A DNA stretch of 64,000 bases from Desulfacinum sp. (GTDB lineage Bacteria > Desulfobacterota > Syntrophobacteria > Syntrophobacterales > DSM-9756). The translations under genes and the position numbers were made by a program. The notes below the pieces were generated by a model. It searched no databases and had not been told where the DNA came from. It saw only the letters and a program-made list of their open reading frames with translations. Below, in pieces: positions 53,673-62,882 of this stretch (the stretch's first letter is position 1; the number at the start of each line of letters is the position of its first letter). The stretch lies in the NCBI GenBank assembly GCA_014359885.1, contig JACIYN010000016.1:1-64000 (forward strand), read 5' to 3'.

Positions 53673-53806
53673 ATTGGCGTCTATTCGCGTTCATTCGCGG
53701 TTGTCCTTCACATCAACCCTCATCACGGGAAGCCCGTAAAGACGAAGGGTGAAACGCACCTTTGGAAAGCGAGCCGCTGTAGGGGCGAATGATGATTCGC
53801 CCCCAC
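53673..53806. repeat. Repeat F (inverted) and GTAG hairpin D
   Basis: In the 325-base gap between ubiD and menG, repeat F lies on the minus strand at 53673-53702 and a type D hairpin at 53779-53806 (GTAGGGGCGAATGATGATTC then GCCCCCAC). No gene is seen in this gap. Confidence 0.65.
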
Positions 53807-53902
53807 AGGCCGTCCATATCCCGCTCTGAGAAAAACCCGTCCCTTTAAGGGCAAGTTCTTGTCTCACTGCGGCGTTCCACCCGATCCGAAACCCTCTTCC
53901 GT

Positions 53903-54628
53903 TCAGCGGGAATCCCTGACGGCGCGAAGATAGTAGGTGACACCGCCGGTCAGGCGCCGGACCTCCAGGCGGTGAAATCCGCGGCCTCGGGCCAAACCTC
54001 CCAGGTCTTCCGGTGTGACGAAGGCTCCCACGGATGCGGGAAGGTAGGCGTAGGCCTCCGGATCCCGCGACACGGCACCCCCGAGACGGGGCAGGATTTT
54101 TTCGAAATAAAACAGGTAGAGCCTCTTCAGCAGGGCGGCGGACGGAAGGCTGAATTCCAGGACGAGAAGGGTGCCGCCGGGCCTGAGCACGCGGTGAAAC
54201 TCTTTCAGGGCCGCCCCCATGTCGGGAACATTTCGGATCCCGTAGGCGATCATGACGGCGTCGAAGCTTTCCGCCGCAAAAGGCAGTTCCAGCGCGTCTC
54301 CCCAAAGCAGCTGGTAGCGGCGGGGAGGTGTCCCCTTCTTCTCCCGTTTCGCCTTTGCGATCCGGAGCATGTTGAAGGCCAAATCCAGCCCCACCACCCG
54401 CACGCCTTCATGGGCTTTCAGAGCTGCAAAGGCCAGGTCTCCCGTTCCGGTGGCCACGTCCAGGATGACTCCGCCGGTCGGCACGGATAGGGCTGCCACC
54501 GCCCGGCTTCGCCACCAAAGATCCAGCCCGGCGGAAAGGAAATGATTGAGGAAGTCGTAGGTGGCGGCGATGCGGTCGAACATGGACCCGATGCGCCGCT
54601 GCGTCTTTTCCAGGGAGACGGTTTTCAC
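53903..54628 (-). CDS. menG: Demethylmenaquinone methyltransferase (UbiE/MenG)
   Basis: 241 residues, GTG start behind AAGGAG that overlaps the preceding stop region. The SAM-binding motifs are ILDVATGTGDLAF and VVGLDLAFNMLRIAK, then the UbiE signature FDAVMIAYGIRNVPDMGAAL followed by HRVLRPGGTLLVLEFS. It carries out the final C-methylation giving menaquinone. It lies 12 bases after the prenyltransferase gene; the same transcript may reach ubiD. Confidence 0.94.
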   Translation of the reverse strand: MKTVSLEKTQRRIGSMFDRIAATYDFLNHFLSAGLDLWWRSRAVAALSVPTGGVILDVATGTGDLAFAALKAHEGVRVVGLDLAFNMLRIAKAKREKKGTPPRRYQLLWGDALELPFAAESFDAVMIAYGIRNVPDMGAALKEFHRVLRPGGTLLVLEFSLPSAALLKRLYLFYFEKILPRLGGAVSRDPEAYAYLPASVGAFVTPEDLGGLARGRGFHRLEVRRLTGGVTYYLRAVRDSR

Positions 54629-54640
54629 CGGAGCGACTCC

Positions 54641-55501
54641 TTAGGAGAGGCGAAGGTCGAGCCAGACGGCGAGGAAGAGAAGGACGCTCACCACGCTGTT
54701 CACATGGAAGAAGGCCACGGGGATGGCTTCCAGACGGTCCGGGCGCACCATCCGGTGCTCCAGGAAGAGGAGGCCCGAGATGACCGCGAGAAGCGCGAAG
54801 AAGAGGCCGCCCAGGTCGAAGGCCAAGCCCAAGCCCGCCAGGCTCGCCGCGGTGATCACGTGGAGGGCGGACGAAAAGGCCAACGCCTTTTGGATCCCCC
54901 ATCGGGACGGCAGGCTGTGCAGGCCCGCCGAGGTGTCGAAGTCCACGTCCTGACAGGCATAGAGAATGTCGAACCCGGCGATGTAGGTCATGAGCGCCGC
55001 GGAAAGCAGCAGGATCCGCCAGTCCATGGTTCCCGTGACGGCGATCCAGGCCCCCACGGGAGCCAGCCCGATGGCGAATCCCAGCACCAGGTGGGACCAG
55101 ACCGTGAAACGCTTGGTGTAGGAATAGAGGAAAAGAACCGCCAGACAGGGAAGCGACAGCTTGAGGCAGAGGTCTCCCAGCATGGCGGCGCTGGCCACGA
55201 ACACGGCCGATGAGAGAACCACCAGCAGCGTCATGGCCCGGGTGGAGATTTCCCCCGTCACCGACGGTCGGGATGCCGTGCGGGGGTTCAGCGCATCAAA
55301 CCGGCGGTCCACCAGGCGGTTGAATCCCATGGCGGCCGACCGGGCCCCGGCCATGGCCACGACGATCCAGAAGAGGGTCTTCGCCGTGAGCGGCGTGTGG
55401 CGGTGGGCGAGAAGGGCCGCCGCCAGGGCGAAGGGAAGCGCAAAGACGGTGTGGCTGAACTTAATGAGCCGTCCGTAGGTGTGTAGGGATCGAATCCACA
55501 T
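54641..55501 (-). CDS. mqnP: UbiA-family prenyltransferase (MqnP-like)
   Basis: 286 residues with about eight membrane helices. The first Asp-rich motif is MGFNRLVDRRFDALNPRTAS (N-x3-D-x3-D), and the second is YACQDVDFDTSAGLHSLPSR. It attaches a polyprenyl chain to the aromatic acid head group in quinone synthesis. The neighbouring menG and ubiD genes point to menaquinone by the futalosine pathway, MqnP being the name there; 4-hydroxybenzoate prenyltransferase is the older label. First gene of the operon. Confidence 0.9.
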   Translation of the reverse strand: MWIRSLHTYGRLIKFSHTVFALPFALAAALLAHRHTPLTAKTLFWIVVAMAGARSAAMGFNRLVDRRFDALNPRTASRPSVTGEISTRAMTLLVVLSSAVFVASAAMLGDLCLKLSLPCLAVLFLYSYTKRFTVWSHLVLGFAIGLAPVGAWIAVTGTMDWRILLLSAALMTYIAGFDILYACQDVDFDTSAGLHSLPSRWGIQKALAFSSALHVITAASLAGLGLAFDLGGLFFALLAVISGLLFLEHRMVRPDRLEAIPVAFFHVNSVVSVLLFLAVWLDLRLS

Positions 55502-55617
55502 TTCAGGTTCCTGCGATCCGTTGGGGCAAAGTCACTGGTCATCCAAGCCCGTATCTATTAGCATAGGAGCCCGCACGATCAACAGGGATTTCAGAGGATT
55601 CGGAAGGGAACCATTTC

Positions 55618-57048
55618 ATGACGAGCTTTAAGAAGGGAACGGAACTGACCTGTTCCGTGGAAAAACTGGCCTTCGGGGGCAAGGGCGTGGCCCGGGTGGA
55701 CGGCTTCGTGGTCTTCCTGGACCGCGCCCTCCCGGGTCAGAAGGTTCGCGCGCGCATCGTCAAGAAGCGCAAGAGCTATGCGGAAGCGGTGGTCCTGGAT
55801 GTGTTGGAGCCGTCTCCCCACCAGGTGGAGCCCGTGTGCGCCCATTTCGGCGTGTGCGGCGGGTGCCGCTGGCAGGACCTGGACTACGGGCAGCAGCTGG
55901 TCTGGAAGCGGCGGCATGTGGAAGAGTGCCTGGAGCATCTGGGCGACGTGCTGGAAACGCCCGTGGGAGAAGTGGTCCCGTCGCCCCGGACCACGTGCTA
56001 TCGGAACAAGATGGAGTTCACCTTTTCCGGGTATCGCTGGCTATCGCCGGAGGAGATCGCGCGGAAGGAGGAGGCCTTCGACCGCTCGTTCGCCCTGGGC
56101 TTGCATGTCCGGGGGCATTTCGACCGGGTGTTCGACATCGGCGACTGTCGGCTGGAATCCCCCGAAGCCATGGCCATTGTGGAGGCGGTCCGAGACTTTA
56201 CCCGCCGAAGCGGTCTTCCTCCCTATTCCATCCGGGAGCACCGAGGATGCTGGCGCTTTCTGGTGATCCGGGAGGGAAAGCGGACGGGCCAGCGCCTGGT
56301 GCACGTCATCACGGGCGACTTTCCCGGAGCCGAAAAGGCCGTGGATTCCCTGGCGGAATTTCTTCGCGAGTCCGGCCCTCACATCACCACGCTCGTCCAT
56401 TCCGTAAACCGCACCCGGGCCCAGGTGGCCCAGGGCGATGAGGAGCGGGTGCTCTGGGGTCCCGGGGCCATCGAGGAAGAACTGGGAAACCTTCGATTTC
56501 GCATCTCCGCCCAGTCCTTTTTCCAGACCAACCCGCTGGCCGCCGAAAACCTCTATGGGACGGCTCGCGACTTTGCGGGCCTCACGGGGGCGGAGACGGT
56601 CTGGGACCTCTATTGCGGCACGGGAAGCATCGCGCTCTTCGTGGCCGGTCATGCCCGGAAAGTGGCGGGCTTTGAGGTGGTGGAATCGGCCATCCAGGAC
56701 GCCTACCGCAACGCGGCCCTGAACAAGGTGGATAACTGCGTCTTTCGGGTGGGGGACCTGAAGGACGTGATCCGGGACCCCGCCGTCCGCGGCCCCGGAG
56801 TGGCGTTGCCGGACGTGGTCATTACGGACCCGCCCCGGGCCGGGATGCACCCGAACGTGATCAAGGCGCTGCTGGAGCTGGCGCCCCGGCGTATCGTGGC
56901 GGTTTCCTGCAACCCGGCCACCCTGGCCCGGGACCTGGCGCTTCTTTCGGAACGCTACCGCGTGTGCCGGGTCCAGCCTTTCGATCTTTTCCCTCACACG
57001 CCCCATATCGAGTGCGTGGTGCAACTGGACCGGAAGGCAAAGGCGTGA
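55618..57048 (+). CDS. rlmD: 23S rRNA (uracil) 5-methyltransferase, RlmD/TrmA family
   Basis: 476 residues. The N-terminal TRAM domain (ELTCSVEKLAFGGKGVARVD to about residue 60) is followed by the 4Fe-4S cysteines CAHFGVCGGCRWQ, with the fourth in a downstream CRLE, and a SAM-dependent domain (VWDLYCGTGSIALFVAG). The catalytic Cys lies in VAVSCNPATLARDL, and the motif QSFFQTNPLAAENLY is typical. It methylates a uridine in 23S rRNA; which position cannot be told from sequence alone. Confidence 0.93.
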   Translation: MTSFKKGTELTCSVEKLAFGGKGVARVDGFVVFLDRALPGQKVRARIVKKRKSYAEAVVLDVLEPSPHQVEPVCAHFGVCGGCRWQDLDYGQQLVWKRRHVEECLEHLGDVLETPVGEVVPSPRTTCYRNKMEFTFSGYRWLSPEEIARKEEAFDRSFALGLHVRGHFDRVFDIGDCRLESPEAMAIVEAVRDFTRRSGLPPYSIREHRGCWRFLVIREGKRTGQRLVHVITGDFPGAEKAVDSLAEFLRESGPHITTLVHSVNRTRAQVAQGDEERVLWGPGAIEEELGNLRFRISAQSFFQTNPLAAENLYGTARDFAGLTGAETVWDLYCGTGSIALFVAGHARKVAGFEVVESAIQDAYRNAALNKVDNCVFRVGDLKDVIRDPAVRGPGVALPDVVITDPPRAGMHPNVIKALLELAPRRIVAVSCNPATLARDLALLSERYRVCRVQPFDLFPHTPHIECVVQLDRKAKA

Positions 57049-57101
57049 GACGGCGCAGCAATAAGCCCCATTCCTACCCAGCGGGTTCAGAACGGGTGTT
57101 C

Positions 57102-57127
57102 CCGCGGGGCTGAAGCCCCGCGGCTAC
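57102..57127 (-). repeat. Solitary GTAG hairpin A
   Basis: CCGCGGGGCTGAAGCCCCGCGGCTAC-type unit, i.e. hairpin A on the minus strand without hairpin B or terminal repeats. Confidence 0.75.
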
Positions 57128-57201
57128 GAGAAGATGTCAGTGCCTCTGCCCACTCGTGATGGAAGTCTGTAATCGAACGCTGTTTGGGAAGCGGATGCGT
57201 C

Positions 57202-59472
57202 ATGGCGAAACGCGGGAAAAGGAAGAACTTGTCACGGGGCGGCCCCCGGTGGCTCCGATGGGCGGCGATTCTCTGCTTGCTCACGCTGCTGATTGGGTTT
57301 GGAGGGTACATTTATCTGGCCACCCAGATCGAAAGGCGCTTTTCCGGTCGGCTCTGGAGCGTGCCGGCCACGGTGCTGAGCGATTCGGTCATGATCTATC
57401 CGGGCCAGGATCTGGGGGTCTCCGCCATGGAGGAGGTGCTCGTGGCCCGGGGATACCGCCCCGCCGTGGGAGGGCGATTGCAGCCGGGGGAATATCGGAG
57501 AGGCAAGTGGGAGTTGCGCGTTTTCTTTCGAGCCTTTTCCTACCCGGGAAAGGATCTGCCTGCTCGGGAGGTGCGGATTCGATTCCAGGGAAACCGAATC
57601 GAAAAGATCCAGGCCGACGGTGAAACGCTCGCCTACCTGGAAGTGGAACCGGTGGTGGTGGCCCGGCTTTTCGGGAAAGAGCGTGAAAGCCGGCATCTGA
57701 TCAGCATCCGGGCGGCCTCCAAACATCTCATCGATGCCGTGGTCGCCATCGAAGATCATCGCTTTTTTCAACACCGGGGCATCGACTGGCGTGGGATCGC
57801 CCGGGCGCTCTGGGCGGACGTGCGCGCCGGTCGCGTGGTGCAGGGCGGCTCCACCCTCACCCAGCAACTGGTGAAAAATTACTTCCTCCAGCCGGAGCGG
57901 ACCCTCAAGCGCAAGCTTCTGGAAGCGGCCATGGCCCTGGTGGTGGAGGCCCGTTACTCCAAGGAAGAGATCCTGGAGATGTATCTGAACGAGATCTATA
58001 TGGGCCAACAGGGCAGTGTGGCCATTCACGGTATGGGGCAGGCGGCGCTCACCTATTTCGGTCGGAACGTGGAGGACCTCACGCCGGCCGAGGCGGCGGC
58101 CCTGGCCGGCATGATCAAGGCGCCCAACCGCTATTCCCCGGTGAGACATCCCGATGCCTGCCGGGAGCGTCGAAACGTGGTTTTGGCTCGCATGCGCGAA
58201 CTGGAGCTGATCGACCAGGAAACCTATCAGGAGGCCTTGTCGGAGCCCTTGCGCACCGTTCCGCCGGCCCTGTCCGGAAAGACCACCGCCTACTACGTGG
58301 ACTACGTGAACCGGCAGCTGGAAGAACTCTATTCGGAGGAGACCCTTTCGTCCGAGGGCCTGGTGATTTATACCAGCTTCCGGCCGGAAGTGGCCGCCCA
58401 GGCGGAAAGGGCCGTTCGCGAAGGATTGGCGGCCCTGGAAAAGGAACGGCCGGCCCTGACCGTTTCCGATGCCGCCGGGAAGCTCCAGGCCGCCCTGGTG
58501 GTGGTTCAGCCCAAGACGGGTGCCCTGGTGGCCCTGGTGGGGGGAAGGGACTATGCCGAGAGCCCCTTCAACCGGGCGGTTCAGGCTCATCGGCAGCCGG
58601 GTTCCGCCTTCAAGCCTTTCGTCTATCTCGCGGCGCTGGATGAGGTGACGCCCGTGAGCTTCATCGAAGACATGCCCACGGCCTATCGAGTGGACGGGAG
58701 GGCCTGGTCGCCACGAAACTACGACGGTCGTTACCGGGGGGCGGTCATGGTGCGCGAGGCGCTGGCCCACTCCCTCAATGCCGCCACCGTCCAGTTGGCT
58801 GTTCGGGTGGGGCTTGCCGACATCGTGGAAACGGCCCGGAGCCTGGGCCTGCGGTCCCGTCTGGAACCCTATCCGTCCCTGGCCCTGGGAGCCTTCGAAG
58901 TAACCCCGCTGGAGCTGGCGGGGGCCTATGCGGCGCTGGCCAATGAAGGGCAGAGACCCCACCTGCTGACCGTCAAGAAAGTAGTGACACCCCAGGGGGC
59001 CGTGCTGGAACGTCGGCACGTGGCCATGACCACGGTGACCACTCCCGCCAAGGCCTTTGTGCTCACCCGGATGCTTCAGCGGGTGGTGACGGAAGGCACC
59101 GCGCGGCGCCTGGCGACCTACGGGGTGGATTTTCCCTGCGCCGGTAAGACGGGAACCACCAGCGATTACCGGGACGCCTGGTTCGTGGGCTACACCAGCG
59201 ATCTTCTGGCGCTCGTGTGGGTGGGATTCGACGACAACCGCTCCACGCGGCTGAGCGGATCCAGCGGAGCCCTGCCCATCTGGGCACGGTTCATGACTCG
59301 CATTCGACCCTGGATGCACCCGCAGGACTTTCCGGTGCCCCCGGGAGTGGTGGAGCGCACTGTCTGTCTCGATACGGGGGATCTGGCCACCAGGGCCTGC
59401 CCCCGGACGGACCGGGAGTTTTTCCTGGAGGAGAAGGTGCCGCAAAGGCCCTGCACGGTGCACGGATGGTGA
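57202..59472 (+). CDS. Class A penicillin-binding protein (PBP1B-like)
   Basis: 756 residues. One N-terminal membrane anchor (WAAILCLLTLLIGFGGYIYL), then a small UB2H-like region (YPGQDLGVSAMEEVLVARGY), as in PBP1B. The glycosyltransferase domain shows the catalytic Glu in AIEDHRFFQHRGIDW and QGGSTLTQQLVKNYFL. The transpeptidase domain has SxxK in PGSAFKPF, SxN in HSLNAATVQ and KTG in CAGKTGTTSDYRDAWFVG. It polymerises and crosslinks peptidoglycan in the periplasm. A UB2H region normally binds an activator; an LpoA-like lipoprotein is encoded at 17991. Confidence 0.95.
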   Translation: MAKRGKRKNLSRGGPRWLRWAAILCLLTLLIGFGGYIYLATQIERRFSGRLWSVPATVLSDSVMIYPGQDLGVSAMEEVLVARGYRPAVGGRLQPGEYRRGKWELRVFFRAFSYPGKDLPAREVRIRFQGNRIEKIQADGETLAYLEVEPVVVARLFGKERESRHLISIRAASKHLIDAVVAIEDHRFFQHRGIDWRGIARALWADVRAGRVVQGGSTLTQQLVKNYFLQPERTLKRKLLEAAMALVVEARYSKEEILEMYLNEIYMGQQGSVAIHGMGQAALTYFGRNVEDLTPAEAAALAGMIKAPNRYSPVRHPDACRERRNVVLARMRELELIDQETYQEALSEPLRTVPPALSGKTTAYYVDYVNRQLEELYSEETLSSEGLVIYTSFRPEVAAQAERAVREGLAALEKERPALTVSDAAGKLQAALVVVQPKTGALVALVGGRDYAESPFNRAVQAHRQPGSAFKPFVYLAALDEVTPVSFIEDMPTAYRVDGRAWSPRNYDGRYRGAVMVREALAHSLNAATVQLAVRVGLADIVETARSLGLRSRLEPYPSLALGAFEVTPLELAGAYAALANEGQRPHLLTVKKVVTPQGAVLERRHVAMTTVTTPAKAFVLTRMLQRVVTEGTARRLATYGVDFPCAGKTGTTSDYRDAWFVGYTSDLLALVWVGFDDNRSTRLSGSSGALPIWARFMTRIRPWMHPQDFPVPPGVVERTVCLDTGDLATRACPRTDREFFLEEKVPQRPCTVHGW

Positions 59473-59482
59473 GAGGTGAGGT

Positions 59483-59971
59483 ATGGAAGATATCGTCTAT
59501 CGGCCCATCGGACGGATCCGTTCGCCTTTTCCGGATGCCAAGGGAGTTCCCATTCAGCCCAGCGGTGCGGCGGATGTGGTGGGGCGCGTGGAGGTGCGCG
59601 AACCCTACGCCGAAGGATTGAAGGACATCGAGGGCTTTTCCCATCTGATCCTGCTGTACCATTTCCACCTGAGCGCTCCGTGGAAGCCCTTGGTGGTGCC
59701 CTTTCTGGACACGGTGGAGCGGGGGGTCTTCGCCACCCGGGCCCCGGCGCGGCCCAATCCCATCGGCCTCTCCATTGTGGAACTGCTGGGCCGGGAGGGG
59801 GCCGTTTTGCATGTGCGGGGCGTGGACGTGGTGGACGGCACGCCGCTTCTGGACATCAAGCCGTATGTGCCCGCCTTCGACCGGCCGGCCAACGCCCGGG
59901 CCGGATGGTTGGAGGGGGCGGAAAGGCGTGTGGGGGACGTGCGCGCCGATGATCGCTTTCTGAAGGAGTGA
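59483..59971 (+). CDS. tsaA: TsaA/TrmO-type tRNA methyltransferase
   Basis: 162 residues; start behind GAGGTGAGG, 10 bases after the PBP gene. The YaeB/TsaA beta-barrel family is recognised from YRPIGRIRSPFPDAKGVPIQ, EGFSHLILLYHFHLS, FATRAPARPNPIGLSIVELL and LDIKPYVPAFD. E. coli TrmO N6-methylates t6A37 of threonine tRNA with SAM. Short single-domain members like this one may have other substrates. Confidence 0.9.
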   Translation: MEDIVYRPIGRIRSPFPDAKGVPIQPSGAADVVGRVEVREPYAEGLKDIEGFSHLILLYHFHLSAPWKPLVVPFLDTVERGVFATRAPARPNPIGLSIVELLGREGAVLHVRGVDVVDGTPLLDIKPYVPAFDRPANARAGWLEGAERRVGDVRADDRFLKE

Positions 59972-59977
59972 CCTTCC

Positions 59978-60550
59978 ATGAAACCACAGCTGAGGACGGT
60001 CTGTTTGCAGGTCCTGACCCTCTTCACGGCAAGTGTGCTTGCCGGATGCGCCCCCCGAACCATGGTGTCCCTGCCGGGGCCCTGGACGCCCGCCCCCCGG
60101 GGGCCTGCGGTGGAAGCCCCCCGGGAGGCGATTCCGGCACCGCCGGCACGGGGCGAAATTCGTGAGGAGGATATCGAATCCCCCGCGGAGGGACCGGCCC
60201 TTAAAAAGGCGCCGGAACCGAGTCCTCAGTATCTGGCGTCTCTTCGGCTGGTGGAGGAAGGGGATCGGGCCCTGGGTTCGGGGGATGTGGACGGAGCGGT
60301 GGCCCTCTACGAGCAGGCGGTGCAGGTGGACGGGTACAACGGGCGTGCGTTCCTGGGCCTAGCCAAGGCGTGGCGGGCCAAGGGATTCGCCGCCCGATCG
60401 CTGGAATTCGCCCGTAAGGCCGAAATCCTTCTCCAGCACGATCCGGCGCGTCTCAAGGAGACCTACCTGCTGGAAGCCGATCTCTACGGACGGCTGGGGG
60501 ATGCGTCCATGGAGGCGGCCTACCAGCGCAAGGCCCAGCGACTCCCGTAA
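59978..60550 (+). CDS. Lipoprotein with TPR region
   Basis: 190 residues. A signal peptide with a good lipobox, VLAGC (Cys23), predicts a lipid-anchored envelope protein. A proline-rich linker (about 28-75) leads to two TPR-like units: YLASLRLVEEGDRALGSGDV, DGAVALYEQAVQVD, YNGRAFLGLAKAWRAKGFAA. It lies six bases after tsaA and downstream of the class A PBP, so it may support wall synthesis, which is inference. Confidence 0.82.
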   Translation: MKPQLRTVCLQVLTLFTASVLAGCAPRTMVSLPGPWTPAPRGPAVEAPREAIPAPPARGEIREEDIESPAEGPALKKAPEPSPQYLASLRLVEEGDRALGSGDVDGAVALYEQAVQVDGYNGRAFLGLAKAWRAKGFAARSLEFARKAEILLQHDPARLKETYLLEADLYGRLGDASMEAAYQRKAQRLP

Positions 60551-60646
60551 GTTTGGGGAAAAGGCGGCGGTGTGCCGGGTTGGAGAACCGTGAAGGGGCG
60601 CCGGTGGACGCCCACGGAACCAACGCCTTTGGCAGAGGGAGGCCCT

Positions 60647-61804
60647 ATGAAAGGCGAAAGCGGTCGCGACGGACCTCGACACATCCTGGAAGGCTACCGG
60701 CCTTTTCTGCTGGTCCTTCTCTTTTTCTCGCTCTATCTGGCCTACTGCATTCTCCAGCCCTTTCTGCACACCATCATCTTTTCCATCCTGCTGGCGAGCC
60801 TCTTCTCGCCGCTCCAGGACCGGCTGGTGCGGTGGTTCAAGGGGCGCAAGAGCCTGGCCGCCTTTCTGGTGCTTTGCGTCATCGTCTTCGTCATTGCTCT
60901 ACCCACCTTCTTTTTCCTGTCCCAGCTGGTGAGCCAGGGGGTGGAGTCCGTGGGCCGGGTCACCGAATGGATCCGGCAGGGGAACCTCCAGAAGGTGGCG
61001 GCCCATCCCACGGTGGTGACGGCTGTCTCGTGGGTCAGGGAACGGCTCCACTTCATCGACTTCTCCCATCTGGATGTCGAAAGCCATCTGCTGGCGCTGA
61101 GCAAGAACCTGGGACAATTCCTCATCAACCGGGGGGCGGGTCTGCTGGGGGATGCGGCCACGCTGGTTTCGCGCTTTCTCATCCTCATCTTCATCACGTA
61201 CTATCTGGTGCGGGACGGGGCCGAGATGGTGAAGACCGTCAAATACCTTTCCCCGCTTCGGGAGGAACAGGAAGATCGGATCCTGGAAAAGATCAAGGCG
61301 GTGGCCCGCTCTTCCATCCTGGGAAGTTTCCTGACGGCCCTGAGCCAGGGTCTGGTGGGCGGCGTGGGGCTCATGCTGGTGGGGATCCCCGGACTGTTCT
61401 GGGGATCGCTCATGGCTTTCACCTCCTTCATCCCGGTGGTGGGAACGGCCCTGGTGTGGGTGCCCGCGGTGGGATATCTGCTCCTTTTGGGAAAGATCAA
61501 GTCCGCAATTTTCCTGGCGACCTGGTGTGCGGTGCTGGTGGGATCCATCGACAACTTCCTCCGGCCCTTCTTCATGCGGGGCCAGGCGGATATGTCCACT
61601 TTCTACATCTTTTTGGCCATCCTGGGCGGCGTGCAGTTCTTCGGCCTGGCGGGGATCATCTACGGGCCGCTCATTCTGGGCTTTGCCCGGGTCATGCTCT
61701 ACATCTACCAGATCGAGTATCGGGACTTTCTGGAGGAACGCCCGCCCGCCGGGCCGCCGCCTGAAGGCGAAGAACTTGGAGAAAAAGAGGCCGCTTCGCC
61801 CTGA
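60647..61804 (+). CDS. AI-2E/PerM-family membrane protein
   Basis: 385 residues; ATG behind GAGGGAGG. About eight hydrophobic segments follow the AI-2 exporter-like (DUF20) order: PFLLVLLFFSLYLAYCILQP, FLVLCVIVFVIALPTFFFLS, a periplasmic helical part, LILIFITYYLVRDG, then GLMLVGIPGLFWGSLMAFTS, FIPVVGTALVWVPA and the end GIIYGPLILGF. Members act as sodium/proton exchangers or permeases; autoinducer export is only one proposal. It may belong to the PBP-tsaA-lipoprotein unit. Confidence 0.88.
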   Translation: MKGESGRDGPRHILEGYRPFLLVLLFFSLYLAYCILQPFLHTIIFSILLASLFSPLQDRLVRWFKGRKSLAAFLVLCVIVFVIALPTFFFLSQLVSQGVESVGRVTEWIRQGNLQKVAAHPTVVTAVSWVRERLHFIDFSHLDVESHLLALSKNLGQFLINRGAGLLGDAATLVSRFLILIFITYYLVRDGAEMVKTVKYLSPLREEQEDRILEKIKAVARSSILGSFLTALSQGLVGGVGLMLVGIPGLFWGSLMAFTSFIPVVGTALVWVPAVGYLLLLGKIKSAIFLATWCAVLVGSIDNFLRPFFMRGQADMSTFYIFLAILGGVQFFGLAGIIYGPLILGFARVMLYIYQIEYRDFLEERPPAGPPPEGEELGEKEAASP

Positions 61805-61825
61805 CCGCGGGGGCGGCCTCTTTGC
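61786..61825. terminator. Two-way terminator between the AI-2E gene and iscU
   Basis: AAAGAGGCCGC (61786-61796) pairs with GCGGCCTCTTT (61815-61825) around an 18-base loop. On the minus strand a run of five T follows, so it best serves iscU; on the plus strand only TTT follows. Confidence 0.65.
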
Positions 61826-61914
61826 GGCGAGTCCCGTTTCGGGGGCGTGCCGTGCGGGGAGCCGACCCTGCGCATCACATCGCCCGGGGGGAAAGCTTCT
61901 CCGCATCCCATGGC

Positions 61915-62427
61915 CTATTTCACCTCGATCAGTTCGCAACCGGTGTCGTTGTCGCACTCCATGCAGAAGGCGGCCCCCACGGGCTCTTCCGTGTCGCAAT
62001 GGGTGCAGTAGTCCGGCTTGGAAGCCGAAGATGCACTCTGAAGGTGGGACGAAGGCCCGAGCGCCTGCTTCTCCTCGTAGTTTCGGATGGCCAGCTTCAG
62101 TGCTTCCGCTCCCAGATTGGAGCAGTGGAGCTTGTTTTTCGGAAGCCCCTCCAGGGCGTCCGCCACGGCCTTGTTGGTGATCTTCTTCGCCTCTTCCAGG
62201 GTTTTCCCTTTCGCCATCTCACTGACCATACTGGAAACGGCGATGGCCGCCACGCACCCGAAAGTGTTGAACTTCACATCCTCCAGGCGCCCGTCCCTGA
62301 CCTTGATATAGAAGGTCATCATGTCGCCGCAGACGGGATTGCCCACTTCGCCCACGCCATCGGCGTCTTCAAGCACTCCCGCGTTCCTCGGATTCGTAAA
62401 ATGATCCATCACGATCTGGCTGTACAT
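61915..62427 (-). CDS. iscU: IscU/NifU-type Fe-S scaffold with a cysteine-rich C-terminal extension
   Basis: 170 residues. The scaffold domain (1-125) has its three cluster cysteines in GNPVCGDMM, NTFGCVAAIAVSS and LHCSNLGAEAL. Where the domain normally ends, a linker leads to a zinc-ribbon-like tail (DYCTHCDTEEPVGAAFCMEC with a further DTGCELIEVK). IscU assembles 2Fe-2S and 4Fe-4S clusters from sulfur delivered by a cysteine desulfurase. The gene overlaps the Rrf2 regulator by 59 bases, in an Rrf2 - IscU order after the desulfurase. Confidence 0.92.
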   Translation of the reverse strand: MYSQIVMDHFTNPRNAGVLEDADGVGEVGNPVCGDMMTFYIKVRDGRLEDVKFNTFGCVAAIAVSSMVSEMAKGKTLEEAKKITNKAVADALEGLPKNKLHCSNLGAEALKLAIRNYEEKQALGPSSHLQSASSASKPDYCTHCDTEEPVGAAFCMECDNDTGCELIEVK

Positions 62428-62863
62428 GGTCCTCTCCTTTTCCTCCCATGAGGGTATCTTCCATCTCCAGGAGGTCCTGGTAGGTGTAGGAATCGAGCGT
62501 GTCCCGGATGGCCCTTTCGACGTCCACCCACACGCACCGGGTGGCGCAGAAGGGGGCCCTCCGGCACTTTTCGGGGTCGTCCGTGCAGGGCACCAGGTTC
62601 TGACCCCTTTCCAGAACGTCCACCACTCGGCCCACTGTGATGAGGCGGGGCTCCATGGTCAGCAGGTAACCGCCCTTGACGCCTCGCACGCTCTCGATCA
62701 GGCCGGCCAGTTTCAATGGAATTACCAACTGCTCCAGGTACTTGACCGATACCTGCTGCCGCCTGGCGATGTCGGCCAGCTGAACGGGACCCTGGCCGTA
62801 GTGGCGGGCCATGTCCAGGACCAGCCTGGTGCCGTAGCGGCTCTTGGTGGACATCTTCACCAT
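62369..62863 (-). CDS. Rrf2/IscR-family regulator
   Basis: 164 residues. The winged helix (KSRYGTRLVLDMARHYGQGP, QQVSVKYLEQLVIPLKLAGL) with the GVKGGYLL wing is typical of Rrf2 proteins. The cluster-binding cysteines appear as CTDDPEKCRRAPFCATRC; four Cys are present. It most likely senses iron-sulfur status through a bound 2Fe-2S or 4Fe-4S cluster and controls this desulfurase-iscU operon. The unusually long C-terminus beyond residue 140 is read in the iscU overlap. MSTKS three codons in is an alternative start. Confidence 0.9.
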   Translation of the reverse strand: MVKMSTKSRYGTRLVLDMARHYGQGPVQLADIARRQQVSVKYLEQLVIPLKLAGLIESVRGVKGGYLLTMEPRLITVGRVVDVLERGQNLVPCTDDPEKCRRAPFCATRCVWVDVERAIRDTLDSYTYQDLLEMEDTLMGGKGEDHVQPDRDGSFYESEERGSA

Positions 62864-62882
62864 CGTCTTCTCCCCCCGACTT

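Noticed and set aside
57232-59463. Long minus-strand frame opposite the class A PBP gene
   Set aside because: The opposite strand encodes all PBP catalytic motifs in order; the antisense translation is low in recognisable pattern.
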